A stretch of DNA of 64,000 nucleotides from Liminaster sp045576355. GTDB lineage: Bacteria > Bacteroidota > Bacteroidia > Bacteroidales > UBA3663. The DNA lies in NCBI GenBank assembly GCA_045576355.1, contig JAZNGG010000047.1, positions 1-64,000 on the forward strand, read 5' to 3'. Of this stretch, positions 43,590 through 51,322 are shown piece after piece; position 1 is the stretch's first letter; the number at the start of each line of letters is the position of its first letter. A model generated the notes under the pieces. The model had not been told where the DNA came from, did no database searches, and saw only the letters and a list, made by a program, of their open reading frames with translations. A program made the translations under genes and the position numbers.

Positions 43590-45029
43590 TCAGCAACGGC
43601 TCAACACCTCTTTGAGGAAATTCCAGAATCGTCCGACAGAGGGGATGAAGAGACGTTCGTCAGGAGAATGTACACCTCTCATCGTTGGGCCAATACTTAC
43701 CATGTCCATATCCGGATATTTGGTGAGGAAAAGACCACATTCCAAACCGGCATGGATCGCCATGATCTCGGGTTCTTCTTTAAAGAGATCCCGATATGCG
43801 CTCTGGCAAACTTTCATGATGGGGGATTGTGTGTTGGGTTTCCATCCGGGATAGCTGCTGCGGTGACAAACTTCAGCTCCAGCCAACTTGAAGACGGTCT
43901 CAACAGTGTTGGCAATATCGATCTTCTCACTTTCGACAGAACTGCGCTGACTGGTCTCCACGTTGATTACACCCGGTTCGGGCATCTTGACAGAAGCAAG
44001 GTTGGTAGAGGTTTCTACCAAGCCCGGCATCGAACGGCTCATGCCTACCACTCCGTGAGGACAAGCCTGCAATGCCTGCAAAAGTTGATGGGCTACGATT
44101 GTCTCGATGATGGTCTCCGGAGTATCCACAGACTCGATGGTCATCTTGAAACCTTTTTCGATGTCTCCTACTTCTCCCTCGATGGTGGCAATCAGACGAT
44201 TGAGTGTGCACATCATGTCATCACGTTGTGCTGCCGGAATACCGAAGGTGGCAACCGCTTCACGGGCAATGGCATTGCGGAGATTACCACCCTGAATGGA
44301 GGCAATGACTGCATCCGGGAGGGAGAGGAGGAAACGGGTCAGGATCTTGTTGGCATTGGCATGACCTAAATGAATGTCGCCTCCGGAGTGTCCACCGAGC
44401 AAACCACTCACTTTAACCTCAGCATAGTAGAGGTTTTTGGGGGCAGGTGATGGGGTGTAACGGAAAGTGGCCAATGTGTCCATGCCACCGGCACAACCGA
44501 TGAAGATCTGATTTTCATCTTCTGAGTCTAAGTTGATCAGCGTCTTGCCGGTCATAAATCCGGCTTCCAAAGCATTGGCTCCGCTCATGCCGGTCTCTTC
44601 ATCATAAGTGAAGAGGGCTTCGAGTGGTCCATGTTCATAAGTGTCATCGATCAAGGCCGCCAAAGAGAGGGCTACGCCGATGCCGTTATCTGCGCCGAGT
44701 GTTGTGCCACGAGCTTTGCACCAATCGTCATCGATGTAGGTTTCGATCGGGTCGTTGTCAAAATCGTGGGTGATGTCACTGTTTTTCTCGCATACCATAT
44801 CAATATGTCCCTGCATGACGATGGTCTGACAATTTTCACGACCGGGTGTTGCTGGTTTACGCATCAATACGTTGCCGGTGGTATCCACATGACACTCCAA
44901 ACTGTGTTTTTGGGCGAAGTCGATGAGCCACTGACGAATCTTTTCTTCTTTTTTGCTCGGACGAGGCACTTGAGTGATCTCGTCAAAGATGCTCCAGACA
45001 ATTTCCGGAGAGAGGTTTTTGATTTCCAT
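43590..45029 (-). CDS. pepD: Aminoacyl-histidine dipeptidase (M20, PepD/carnosinase type)
   Basis: 479-residue zinc dipeptidase that cleaves Xaa-His dipeptides in the cytosol. Zinc-site motifs are MQGHIDMV, LGADNGIG and TYDEETGMSGA near residues 75-160, with a lid domain between about 195 and 370 and the closing GLECGLF and DMVSIGPTMRGVHSPDE. Length is as in E. coli PepD. Its stop lies 28 bases from the inverted repeat at the dnaN promoter. Confidence 0.94.
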   Translation of the reverse strand: MEIKNLSPEIVWSIFDEITQVPRPSKKEEKIRQWLIDFAQKHSLECHVDTTGNVLMRKPATPGRENCQTIVMQGHIDMVCEKNSDITHDFDNDPIETYIDDDWCKARGTTLGADNGIGVALSLAALIDDTYEHGPLEALFTYDEETGMSGANALEAGFMTGKTLINLDSEDENQIFIGCAGGMDTLATFRYTPSPAPKNLYYAEVKVSGLLGGHSGGDIHLGHANANKILTRFLLSLPDAVIASIQGGNLRNAIAREAVATFGIPAAQRDDMMCTLNRLIATIEGEVGDIEKGFKMTIESVDTPETIIETIVAHQLLQALQACPHGVVGMSRSMPGLVETSTNLASVKMPEPGVINVETSQRSSVESEKIDIANTVETVFKLAGAEVCHRSSYPGWKPNTQSPIMKVCQSAYRDLFKEEPEIMAIHAGLECGLFLTKYPDMDMVSIGPTMRGVHSPDERLFIPSVGRFWNFLKEVLSRC

Positions 45030-45127
45030 GATGAAGTTGAAATATTTAAAAAGGTTAAATATATGTCTGTTTGCTGTCGTTTTCTTAAATCTTAAGATGA
45101 CGCATCGTCAATCTGTAGAGATAAGTT

Positions 45128-45190
45128 TATATTTGCAGCTACGAATACCTAATATATTTTCGCACAATAATAAATTTTTTATTATCTTTG
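45128..45190 (+). promoter_or_regulatory. Two candidate -7 boxes for the small membrane protein/OmpH operon
   Basis: TATATTTG (45128-45135) and TATCTTTG (45183-45190) both match TAnnTTTG. Neither has an exact TTTG at 19-20 bases. The second is 51 bases before the start codon at 45242. Confidence 0.4.
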
Positions 45191-45241
45191 CAGCGAAAAT
45201 TCAGCGAAGATTACATATTCGGCGTAGCAAAAATAGTCATT

Positions 45242-45463
45242 ATGTGGTTAACTTTAGTATTTTCGATCATAATTCTGATAATATCTTTTGTTTTTTTAGC
45301 AATTAAGATGTTATTTTCGAAAAAAGGAACCTTTCCCAAGACTCATGTGAGCCAAAACAAGGCATTGCGAGATCGGGGGATTACTTGTGTACAGACACAA
45401 GATTTCGAGGAGCGGAATCGAGAGGGGCTTTATGGTAAAAACAATCACACTTCTCGCCGTTGA
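45242..45463 (+). CDS. Conserved small membrane protein of Bacteroidetes
   Basis: 73 residues from the ATG at 45242; an 18-codon upstream extension of the frame is charged and overlaps the likely promoter, so it is rejected. One N-terminal membrane helix (about 2-23) is followed by a soluble tail with FPKTHVSQNKALRDRGITCVQTQD, split here as FPKTHV, NKALRDRGI and CVQTQD. I know this tail pattern (FPxTHVxxNKAxRxxGI.C.Q.QD) from small uncharacterised Bacteroidetes proteins. Function unknown. It precedes the OmpH gene in the same direction by 48 bases. Confidence 0.7.
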   Translation: MWLTLVFSIIILIISFVFLAIKMLFSKKGTFPKTHVSQNKALRDRGITCVQTQDFEERNREGLYGKNNHTSRR

Positions 45464-45511
45464 AGATAAGAAACGTTTAACGACAAAATATAATTGAATC
45501 ATATAATTATT

Positions 45512-46123
45512 ATGAAAAAACATTTTTCCTTAGTTTCAGCCTTTTTGGGCTTGTCTTGTGTTGCCCTTATCGGGTTTACATCTTGTGGCGAGAAAAAAAG
45601 TCAGATGCCGGTTCAGTCTTGTGCAATGTCTGCCATGACAGATTCTTGCCGTTTGCCTGTGGCATATATCAATGTGGACTCTTTGCTTTTAAATTATGAT
45701 TTTGCAAAAGATCTTAATGAGGAGTTGATTACCAAAATGGAGGATGCTCGGACCAAACTTAACAGCAAGGCTCAGGCATTTGAGAAAGATTATGCCAATT
45801 TCCAGAAAAAGTTACAGAGCAATGGTTTCCTTTCCGAAGAACGAGCTCGCCAGGCAGCTGCTGCTTTGGAGAAAAAGAAAGTTGAACTTGATGAACTCAA
45901 TGCAAAACTTCAGCAGGAGATGGCTCAGGAGCAGGCTCAGATGAATATCCGTCTTAACGACACTGTACGTGGTTATTTGAAAGAGTATAACGCTGACCGC
46001 AAGTTTGAGTTGATTTTCTCTAACTCTATGTATGACAATATCCTCATCGACTTCCCCAAATATGACATTACAGCAGAAGTGTTAGAGGGTCTTAATGCAC
46101 GTTACGCTGCAACCAAGAAATAA
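45512..46123 (+). CDS. OmpH/Skp-family chaperone, lipoprotein form
   Basis: 203 residues. The ATG at 45512 gives a lipoprotein signal peptide ending GFTSC (Cys25); the frame's earlier TTG is not needed. The mature part starts VAYINVDSLLLNYDFAKDLN, the classic OmpH opening, followed by a long alpha-helical coiled coil (about 70-160, rich in Lys/Glu/Gln) and the closing FSNSMYDNILIDFPKYDIT. Skp-type proteins hold unfolded outer-membrane proteins in the periplasm. A lipid anchor would tether this one to a membrane, unlike soluble Skp. Confidence 0.85.
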   Translation: MKKHFSLVSAFLGLSCVALIGFTSCGEKKSQMPVQSCAMSAMTDSCRLPVAYINVDSLLLNYDFAKDLNEELITKMEDARTKLNSKAQAFEKDYANFQKKLQSNGFLSEERARQAAAALEKKKVELDELNAKLQQEMAQEQAQMNIRLNDTVRGYLKEYNADRKFELIFSNSMYDNILIDFPKYDITAEVLEGLNARYAATKK

Positions 46124-46162
46124 ACATAGTTTAGACATATTCACAAGGACATTTTATAAAGC

Positions 46163-46200
46163 ACGATGGTGGGTCGATTGACTCACCATCGTCATTTTTT
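46163..46200 (+). terminator. Intrinsic terminator after ompH
   Basis: A 13-bp stem (ACGATGGTG-G-GTC with its complement, one mismatch), tetraloop GATT, then T6. Confidence 0.92.
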
Positions 46201-46217
46201 ACTCTACTAAAAAACAC

Positions 46218-46331
46218 AGCGTGCTGTGTCCCCTGACGGAGCACGCTGTGTCAGCCTTCATAGCGCACTGCGTTGCCCTACACAGCGTGCTGTGTTTGCT
46301 TGTTCAGCGCACTGCGTTCAGAGTGCTGCGC
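46218..46331. repeat. 22-bp-period repeat region built on AGCGTGCTGTG/AGCGCACTGCG
   Basis: Related units begin at 46218, 46240, 46262, 46284 and 46306, exactly 22 bases apart, with a sixth, shifted one at 46320. The first contains the palindrome ACACAGC-GT-GCTGTGT. Units differ more from one another than in the other arrays. No gene is seen between 46124 and 46478. Confidence 0.75.
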
Positions 46332-46338
46332 CCTACTC

Positions 46339-46375
46339 TGGCGATGGCTATGGCAGATGGCAATGGCAATGGCTT
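46339..46375. repeat. ATGGC-type simple repeat
   Basis: Imperfect runs of GGCGATGGC, GGCTATGGC, GGCAGATGGC and GGCAATGGC, like the stretch at 181-223. Intergenic. Confidence 0.7.
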
Positions 46376-46436
46376 GGAACTAGGATTAACAAACGAATTT
46401 TTGAGAGAAAAATGTTCGTGAGAGGAGCTATTTTTG

Positions 46437-46444
46437 TACCTTTG
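46437..46444 (+). promoter_or_regulatory. Probable -7 box for the DMT transporter
   Basis: TACCTTTG, an exact TAnnTTTG match, 35 bases before the start codon at 46479; only a weak -33 candidate upstream. Confidence 0.4.
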
Positions 46445-46478
46445 CACACGCAAAAGTAACAATAATCATCATAGATTT

Positions 46479-47396
46479 ATGAATAAAGCGAAGATAAGTA
46501 TATTCCAGCGACCAGTTTGGGTAGTGGTGTTTGCCCTTACGGCAGCGATGGCTTGGGGATGGGCATATCCTCTTATCAAATTGGGATTCGGCGCTTTCGG
46601 GATAACCCAGGAGATGACCGGCAGTAAAATGCTTTTTGCCGGTATAAGGTTTGCCATTTCGGGATTGATCATTTTAGCCATAGCAGGGTGCTCCCGACGA
46701 AATTTTACCGTTGCTAAGCCACGTAATTGGTGGTATATACTCCTTTTTGCGTTGCTCAATACCACCCTGCATTATGCCTGTTTCTATATAGGTCTTTCTC
46801 ATAGCGAGGGGGCTCGTGCCGCTATCCTTAATTCTATGGGAGTCTTTTTATTAGTGCTTATGGCTTGTCTCTTTTTCAAAAGTGATAAACTGACAGGGCG
46901 GAAAATAATGGGGTGTATCATTGGCTTTGTCGGTATTCTCGCACTTAATATTGGAGGAGGCGAGAGTGGCCAGTTTACATTATTAGGAGACGGAATGATT
47001 ATCCTCAATGCCCTATGTTCTGCCTTTGCAGGATTGATGACACGCGGTTTGCGAACACGAGTGGATGTATTTGTGGGGACGGGGTATAGTTTGGCTATAG
47101 GAGGGGTGTTATTGGTCGTTCCCGGTTTGATAATGGGTGGAACTTTGCCGTGGATTACTTCTGTCGGTGTGTTGATTTTAGGATTGCTTATCTGTATCTC
47201 AACATTAGGCTTTGCGCTTTATAACAAACTATTGAGTTGTAATCCGGTCGGTAAGGTGGCAATTTTCAATTCGCTTATCCCTGTCGTAGGAGCTTTAACT
47301 TCTTGTCTTTGTCTTAATGAGCCTTTTTATTGGAAGTACCTCCTGGCCGCAGTCCTGGCTACACTCGGTATCTATATCATTAATAAAGGGAAATAA
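46479..47396 (+). CDS. EamA/DMT-superfamily transporter
   Basis: 305 residues from the ATG at 46479 (the frame opens earlier at a TTG). Ten predicted membrane helices in two EamA halves: the first begins VVFALTAAMAWGWAYPLIKL, the second near ILNALCSAFAGLMTRGL. Members export amino acids, nucleotides or other metabolites; the substrate is unknown here. It stands alone, converging on the oad operon with a shared terminator. Confidence 0.88.
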   Translation: MNKAKISIFQRPVWVVVFALTAAMAWGWAYPLIKLGFGAFGITQEMTGSKMLFAGIRFAISGLIILAIAGCSRRNFTVAKPRNWWYILLFALLNTTLHYACFYIGLSHSEGARAAILNSMGVFLLVLMACLFFKSDKLTGRKIMGCIIGFVGILALNIGGGESGQFTLLGDGMIILNALCSAFAGLMTRGLRTRVDVFVGTGYSLAIGGVLLVVPGLIMGGTLPWITSVGVLILGLLICISTLGFALYNKLLSCNPVGKVAIFNSLIPVVGALTSCLCLNEPFYWKYLLAAVLATLGIYIINKGK

Positions 47397-47415
47397 TACG
47401 TTGTTATTATTATAT

Positions 47416-47466
47416 AAAAAACGTCCATAAGAGAACTTGCTTTAGCAAAAGTAACTCTTATGGACG
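47416..47466 (-). terminator. Bidirectional terminator between oadB and the DMT gene
   Basis: A 12-bp perfect stem (CGTCCATAAGAG / CTCTTATGGACG) with an inner TGCTAAAGCA hairpin. On the minus strand it is followed by T6, and on the plus strand by ATAATTTTTG. Confidence 0.88.
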
Positions 47467-47527
47467 ATAATTTTTGTTGTAAACAATGTTCGTATGTTGT
47501 TATTCTATATCGAACATAATCTGATCA

Positions 47528-48787
47528 TCAACTCAAGAACGAGATAAGTACACCTGCTGCAACAGCCGAACCAATCACACCGGAAATATTGGATGACATA
47601 CAATATTGCAAGATGTTATTCTTGGGATCTAATTTGGTTGCAATATCATTGGCTACGCGTGATGCCATGGGCACAGCTGAGAGCCCACATGCTCCTACCA
47701 ATGGATTGATTTTTTTCTTGGAGAAGCAGTTGAAAAGTTTTACTAATCCGATGCCACCGGCAATACTGATTGCAAACGCGAGGAAACCTCCGACTACGAT
47801 ACCAATAGTTTGCCAATTGAGGAAAGACTCTGCTGTCATCGTAGCTCCCACACAAAGACCGAGGAAAATGGTGGCAGCATTCATGATGGCATTAGCAGCT
47901 GCATCTGCTATGCGGCTTGTGTTGGTGCCAATCTCCTTGATCAAATTACCAAACATGAGCATGCCGATAAGTGAAACGGCTGACGGCACGATAAGTGCTA
48001 CGAGGATAGTAACAAAGATAGGGAAGATGATTTTAGCAACACGAAGGTTTTTGATCTCTATTTTATTAGGATAGAGTTTTTCCTGCTGCTTCATGTTAAT
48101 GAGCATCTCTTTCTTTGAGCAAGTCCATTTTGCCACGAGTGGAACGATAACCGGTACGAGTGCCATGTAACTATAAGCTGCGATGGCAATAGGTCCGAGT
48201 AATTCTGGCGCTAACTTTGTAGTTGTGTAGATGGCTGTCGGACCATCAGCACCTCCGATGATGCCGAGTGATGCAGCTTGTTGTGGAGTAAATTGTCCAC
48301 TTGCGATAGCTACAAGAATCACAGTGAAAATACCGACTTGGGCGGCAGCTCCAAAGATGGCAAGTTTCAAGTTGCGTAGCATGGGACCAAAGTCTGTCAT
48401 GGCACCTACTCCCATGAAAATAATAGGAGGAAGGAATCCGGTCTTGATGAGGCCATAGTAGAGCATGTTCATGAGTCCCATCTCATGAGCAATATCGGGT
48501 AGAGACATCTCATAGATATTTTGACGAACTTGCTCTCCATGAGAGTTGATGAAAGTAACGAAACCTTCAGGGTCTGCTGCGATTACTCCCATCCCTCCAC
48601 CAGGGAAATTAGCTAAAAGGACACCCATAGCAATGGGAATGAGGAGAAGAGGCTCAAATTCTTTTTTGATACCCAGGTACAATAATAACAGACCGAGGGC
48701 TATCATGACGAGAATATTCGGATTTTCAGCAATATTGCTGAAAGCGGTCATCTCATAAAGTTTATTTAATACTTCTGAAAAATTCAT
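47528..48787 (-). CDS. oadB: Sodium-translocating decarboxylase beta subunit (OadB type)
   Basis: 419-residue inner-membrane protein with about ten or more helices. It removes carboxyl groups from carboxybiotin and uses the energy to pump Na+ out. Family motifs are visible: LLANFPGGGMG, DFGPMLRNLKLAIFGA, GIIGGADGPTAIY (with the functional Asp) and the end SNISGVIGSAVAAGVLISFL. Last gene of oadG-oadA-oadB; the substrate (oxaloacetate or methylmalonyl-CoA) is set by the alpha subunit. Confidence 0.93.
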   Translation of the reverse strand: MNFSEVLNKLYEMTAFSNIAENPNILVMIALGLLLLYLGIKKEFEPLLLIPIAMGVLLANFPGGGMGVIAADPEGFVTFINSHGEQVRQNIYEMSLPDIAHEMGLMNMLYYGLIKTGFLPPIIFMGVGAMTDFGPMLRNLKLAIFGAAAQVGIFTVILVAIASGQFTPQQAASLGIIGGADGPTAIYTTTKLAPELLGPIAIAAYSYMALVPVIVPLVAKWTCSKKEMLINMKQQEKLYPNKIEIKNLRVAKIIFPIFVTILVALIVPSAVSLIGMLMFGNLIKEIGTNTSRIADAAANAIMNAATIFLGLCVGATMTAESFLNWQTIGIVVGGFLAFAISIAGGIGLVKLFNCFSKKKINPLVGACGLSAVPMASRVANDIATKLDPKNNILQYCMSSNISGVIGSAVAAGVLISFLS

Positions 48788-48852
48788 TGTTGTGATGTTT
48801 CTGAGTTCTTAGAATGTTTAATTGTGTTTCTCTCTTTCTTCAGAACTCTTTA

Positions 48853-50691
48853 TTATCCGATTTTGAAGAGAACATCGTCTTCATAAACACTGCTTCCTAT
48901 GGTAGCGCAGATGGCTGTAATTGTTCCGTCGCAATCTGCAGTAACAGCATTATAAGTCTTCATTGCCTCGATGTAGCCGAGGGTTTGTCCTTTTTTGACA
49001 ACGTCTCCAACTTTAATGGCTGTTTCAGACGCATTCTTAACGAGGAAGAATTTACCTTCGAGCGGAGAGAGGACATCTGCCCCTTCTCCTGCAGGTGCTG
49101 CCGGAGCGGCAGAAGCCTGGGAGGGTGCTGCCTCTTTTCCATCGTTGGGAGCAATGCTTACGCTGTATTTCTCGCCATTAACCTCGATGGTAAGAGTTTG
49201 TGCCTTGATTTCTCCGGTAGCCTGATTCTTTGCGGCTTTCTTGGCTGCAAGATCTGCTTCGAAGTCTGCCTTGGCTTTGCCACTGCGATAGTTCTCATAT
49301 TGAGGTTCGTGCATAGCATACTCAAATAGCTCTTCGTCATCTTGTCCGAAATCCCATCCTTTGTCTTGCATCTTCTGACGATATGTGTCGAGAGCATCCG
49401 GATAAGAGTCTTGCGGATTTTCGGTTACGAACTGACGACCTTGAGCCTCTGCCAATGCCTTGATCTCAGGAGCAACTTCGCCCGGGAGTTTGCCGGATTT
49501 GCCAAGCACCATATTCCAAATGTCATCGGCTATGATGGACCAGCGCTCTTTACCTTTGAGCATCTGCATAACGTTCATAAGAGCCAAATTCTTTACATAT
49601 TGGCTGAATGGAGTCACAAGCGGCGGATAGCCTACTTTAGGCCAAACGTATGCCACCTCATCAAAGAGTTTAATCATCAAGTCTTCTTGAGTAATGGAGG
49701 GCTTGCCATTCTTTTCAAAATAGCGGTTGATGCTTTCGAGGTTGTCTGCCAAATCGTTCATCAGAGAACCCATCATACCTCCGGGAAGACCCGGAGCAAT
49801 GAGCAAGGAATTCATTAAGCGGTTACGCTGAGGGATATAGTATCCGAGGAAATCATCCATGAACTCCTGAGTGAGTGAACGAACTTTCATGTATGCCTCC
49901 ATATTGATTTCCGGCACTTTGAATCCGGCATCCTTCAGCATGGCTTGTACGGCGAGAACATCCGGATGGCCGGTACCCCATGAGAGAGGCTCCATCCCGA
50001 CATCAACATAATCACAACCGGCCTTACATACCTCTAAGATTGAGGCCATGGCAAAACCGGGACCTGCATGAGAGTGATATTGTACGGGGATTTCTGGATG
50101 TTTGGTCTTGATATTTTTTACAATCTTGCCCAAAGATTCCGGACGACCGATGCCGGCCATGTCCTTAAGACAGATTTCATCAGCACCGGCAGCGATAAGT
50201 ACTTCGGCAAGGTTGGTATAATACTCTACAGTGTGAATAGGAGAGAATGTGATGCAGAGACAGCATTGTGAGATCATGCCACCCTCATGAGCATAGCCAA
50301 TGGAGGGGATGATGTTACGGGTGTCGTTAAGTCCACAGAATGTGCGGGCAATGTCTGTCCCTTGAACATGCTTTACCTTATAGAATAATTTACGGACATC
50401 TGCAGGGACCGGATTCATGCGAATGCCATTCAATCCACGATCAAGCATGTGGGTCTGGATGCCGGCCTCACGGAACGGACGTGTCCACTCGCGAACTGCT
50501 TTATTGGGGTTTTCTCCAAAAAGAAGGTTTACCTGTTCAAATCCACCACCATTAGTCTCCACTCGTGCAAAGCAACCCATCTTGATAATTTCAGGAGCTA
50601 CGCGAACTAACTGATCAACCCGCGGAACATACTTGCCTGCGGACTGCCACATGTCTCGATAGAGAAGACTGAATTTTACCTCTTTAGCCAT
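48853..50691 (-). CDS. oadA: Decarboxylase alpha subunit with biotin domain (oxaloacetate decarboxylase/pyruvate carboxylase B type)
   Basis: 612 residues. A TIM-barrel carboxyltransferase domain (about 1-300) shows CLKDMAG (the carbamylated-Lys position) and the metal motif YHSHAGPG. A conserved middle part, a Pro/Ala linker (about 520-540: EAAPSQASAAPAAPAG) and a biotinyl domain follow, with acceptor Lys578 in EAMKTYN instead of the usual EAMKM. It moves CO2 from the acid onto biotin, for use by OadB. The N terminus differs from the common RDxxQS opening (here YRDMWQSAGKY), so the natural substrate is uncertain. Middle gene of the operon. Confidence 0.9.
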   Translation of the reverse strand: MAKEVKFSLLYRDMWQSAGKYVPRVDQLVRVAPEIIKMGCFARVETNGGGFEQVNLLFGENPNKAVREWTRPFREAGIQTHMLDRGLNGIRMNPVPADVRKLFYKVKHVQGTDIARTFCGLNDTRNIIPSIGYAHEGGMISQCCLCITFSPIHTVEYYTNLAEVLIAAGADEICLKDMAGIGRPESLGKIVKNIKTKHPEIPVQYHSHAGPGFAMASILEVCKAGCDYVDVGMEPLSWGTGHPDVLAVQAMLKDAGFKVPEINMEAYMKVRSLTQEFMDDFLGYYIPQRNRLMNSLLIAPGLPGGMMGSLMNDLADNLESINRYFEKNGKPSITQEDLMIKLFDEVAYVWPKVGYPPLVTPFSQYVKNLALMNVMQMLKGKERWSIIADDIWNMVLGKSGKLPGEVAPEIKALAEAQGRQFVTENPQDSYPDALDTYRQKMQDKGWDFGQDDEELFEYAMHEPQYENYRSGKAKADFEADLAAKKAAKNQATGEIKAQTLTIEVNGEKYSVSIAPNDGKEAAPSQASAAPAAPAGEGADVLSPLEGKFFLVKNASETAIKVGDVVKKGQTLGYIEAMKTYNAVTADCDGTITAICATIGSSVYEDDVLFKIG

Positions 50692-50735
50692 AACAAATTA
50701 GGTTTATTGATTTATTATTATTTTTTTCTGTAAGA

Positions 50736-50996
50736 TTATTTTTTCTTGATATCCACGACTTTCATGCCGGGGGCTACTTGTGCCATAGCCTTACGGATGG
50801 CCTCTGCCACTTGTGGTTTGATCACCACCGGTGCCACTTGTGGGGCTTTTTTAGGTGCCTCTTCAGGCGCAAACTTGTTGATGAGAATGATCATACCTTT
50901 ACTGAGGTAGATGATCAGGATAAGAATGACAAACACCGTGCCCATACCTACGCACATGAGTAGGAGGGCTTGTTGCATTGGAGTCAAATTTTCCAT
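50736..50996 (-). CDS. oadG: Decarboxylase gamma subunit (OadG type)
   Basis: 86 residues. One membrane helix (about 8-33, LLLMCVGMGTVFVILILIIYL) is followed by an Ala/Pro-rich linker and a conserved C-terminal patch VAEAIRKAMAQV. The small gamma subunit anchors and assembles the alpha subunit on OadB. First gene of oadG-oadA-oadB, with a 44-base gap to oadA. Confidence 0.88.
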   Translation of the reverse strand: MENLTPMQQALLLMCVGMGTVFVILILIIYLSKGMIILINKFAPEEAPKKAPQVAPVVIKPQVAEAIRKAMAQVAPGMKVVDIKKK

Positions 50997-51322
50997 AGAT
51001 TTAATATTTAATGTAATATTGCAGATTATACTTATTGGTTGTTTTTACGCATCCGGATAGAGATGACAAACAGATTCCTTAATAATACGAAACTTACCTT
51101 GTGTATATCGATTGCGCGAAAACGCTACAAATTTACGAAAAAAAATAAATGGGTGTCCTCTTTTGGGAGCTTTTTTTATTAAGTATAACATATTTATGAG
51201 AGAATTGCGCAATATCTCTTTCCTAATCTGCACTTTTGGAATGGTAAACGAGAAACTTCATGGCTAAAATAATTAACCAAGTAATATAGTAAAAGATAGA
51301 GTATGGGGAGGATTTTTAGATT
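50997..51322. other. Intergenic region upstream of the oad operon
   Basis: Contains one possible minus-strand -7 box, TAAATTTG (51128-51135), with a ~130-base leader to oadG and no matching -33 element. A 62-codon open frame (51045-51233, minus) has no start signal or recognisable sequence and is not called. Confidence 0.35.

Noticed and set aside
51045..51233. 62-codon open frame upstream of oadG
   Set aside because: No ribosome-binding site or family resemblance; it crosses the likely oad promoter region.
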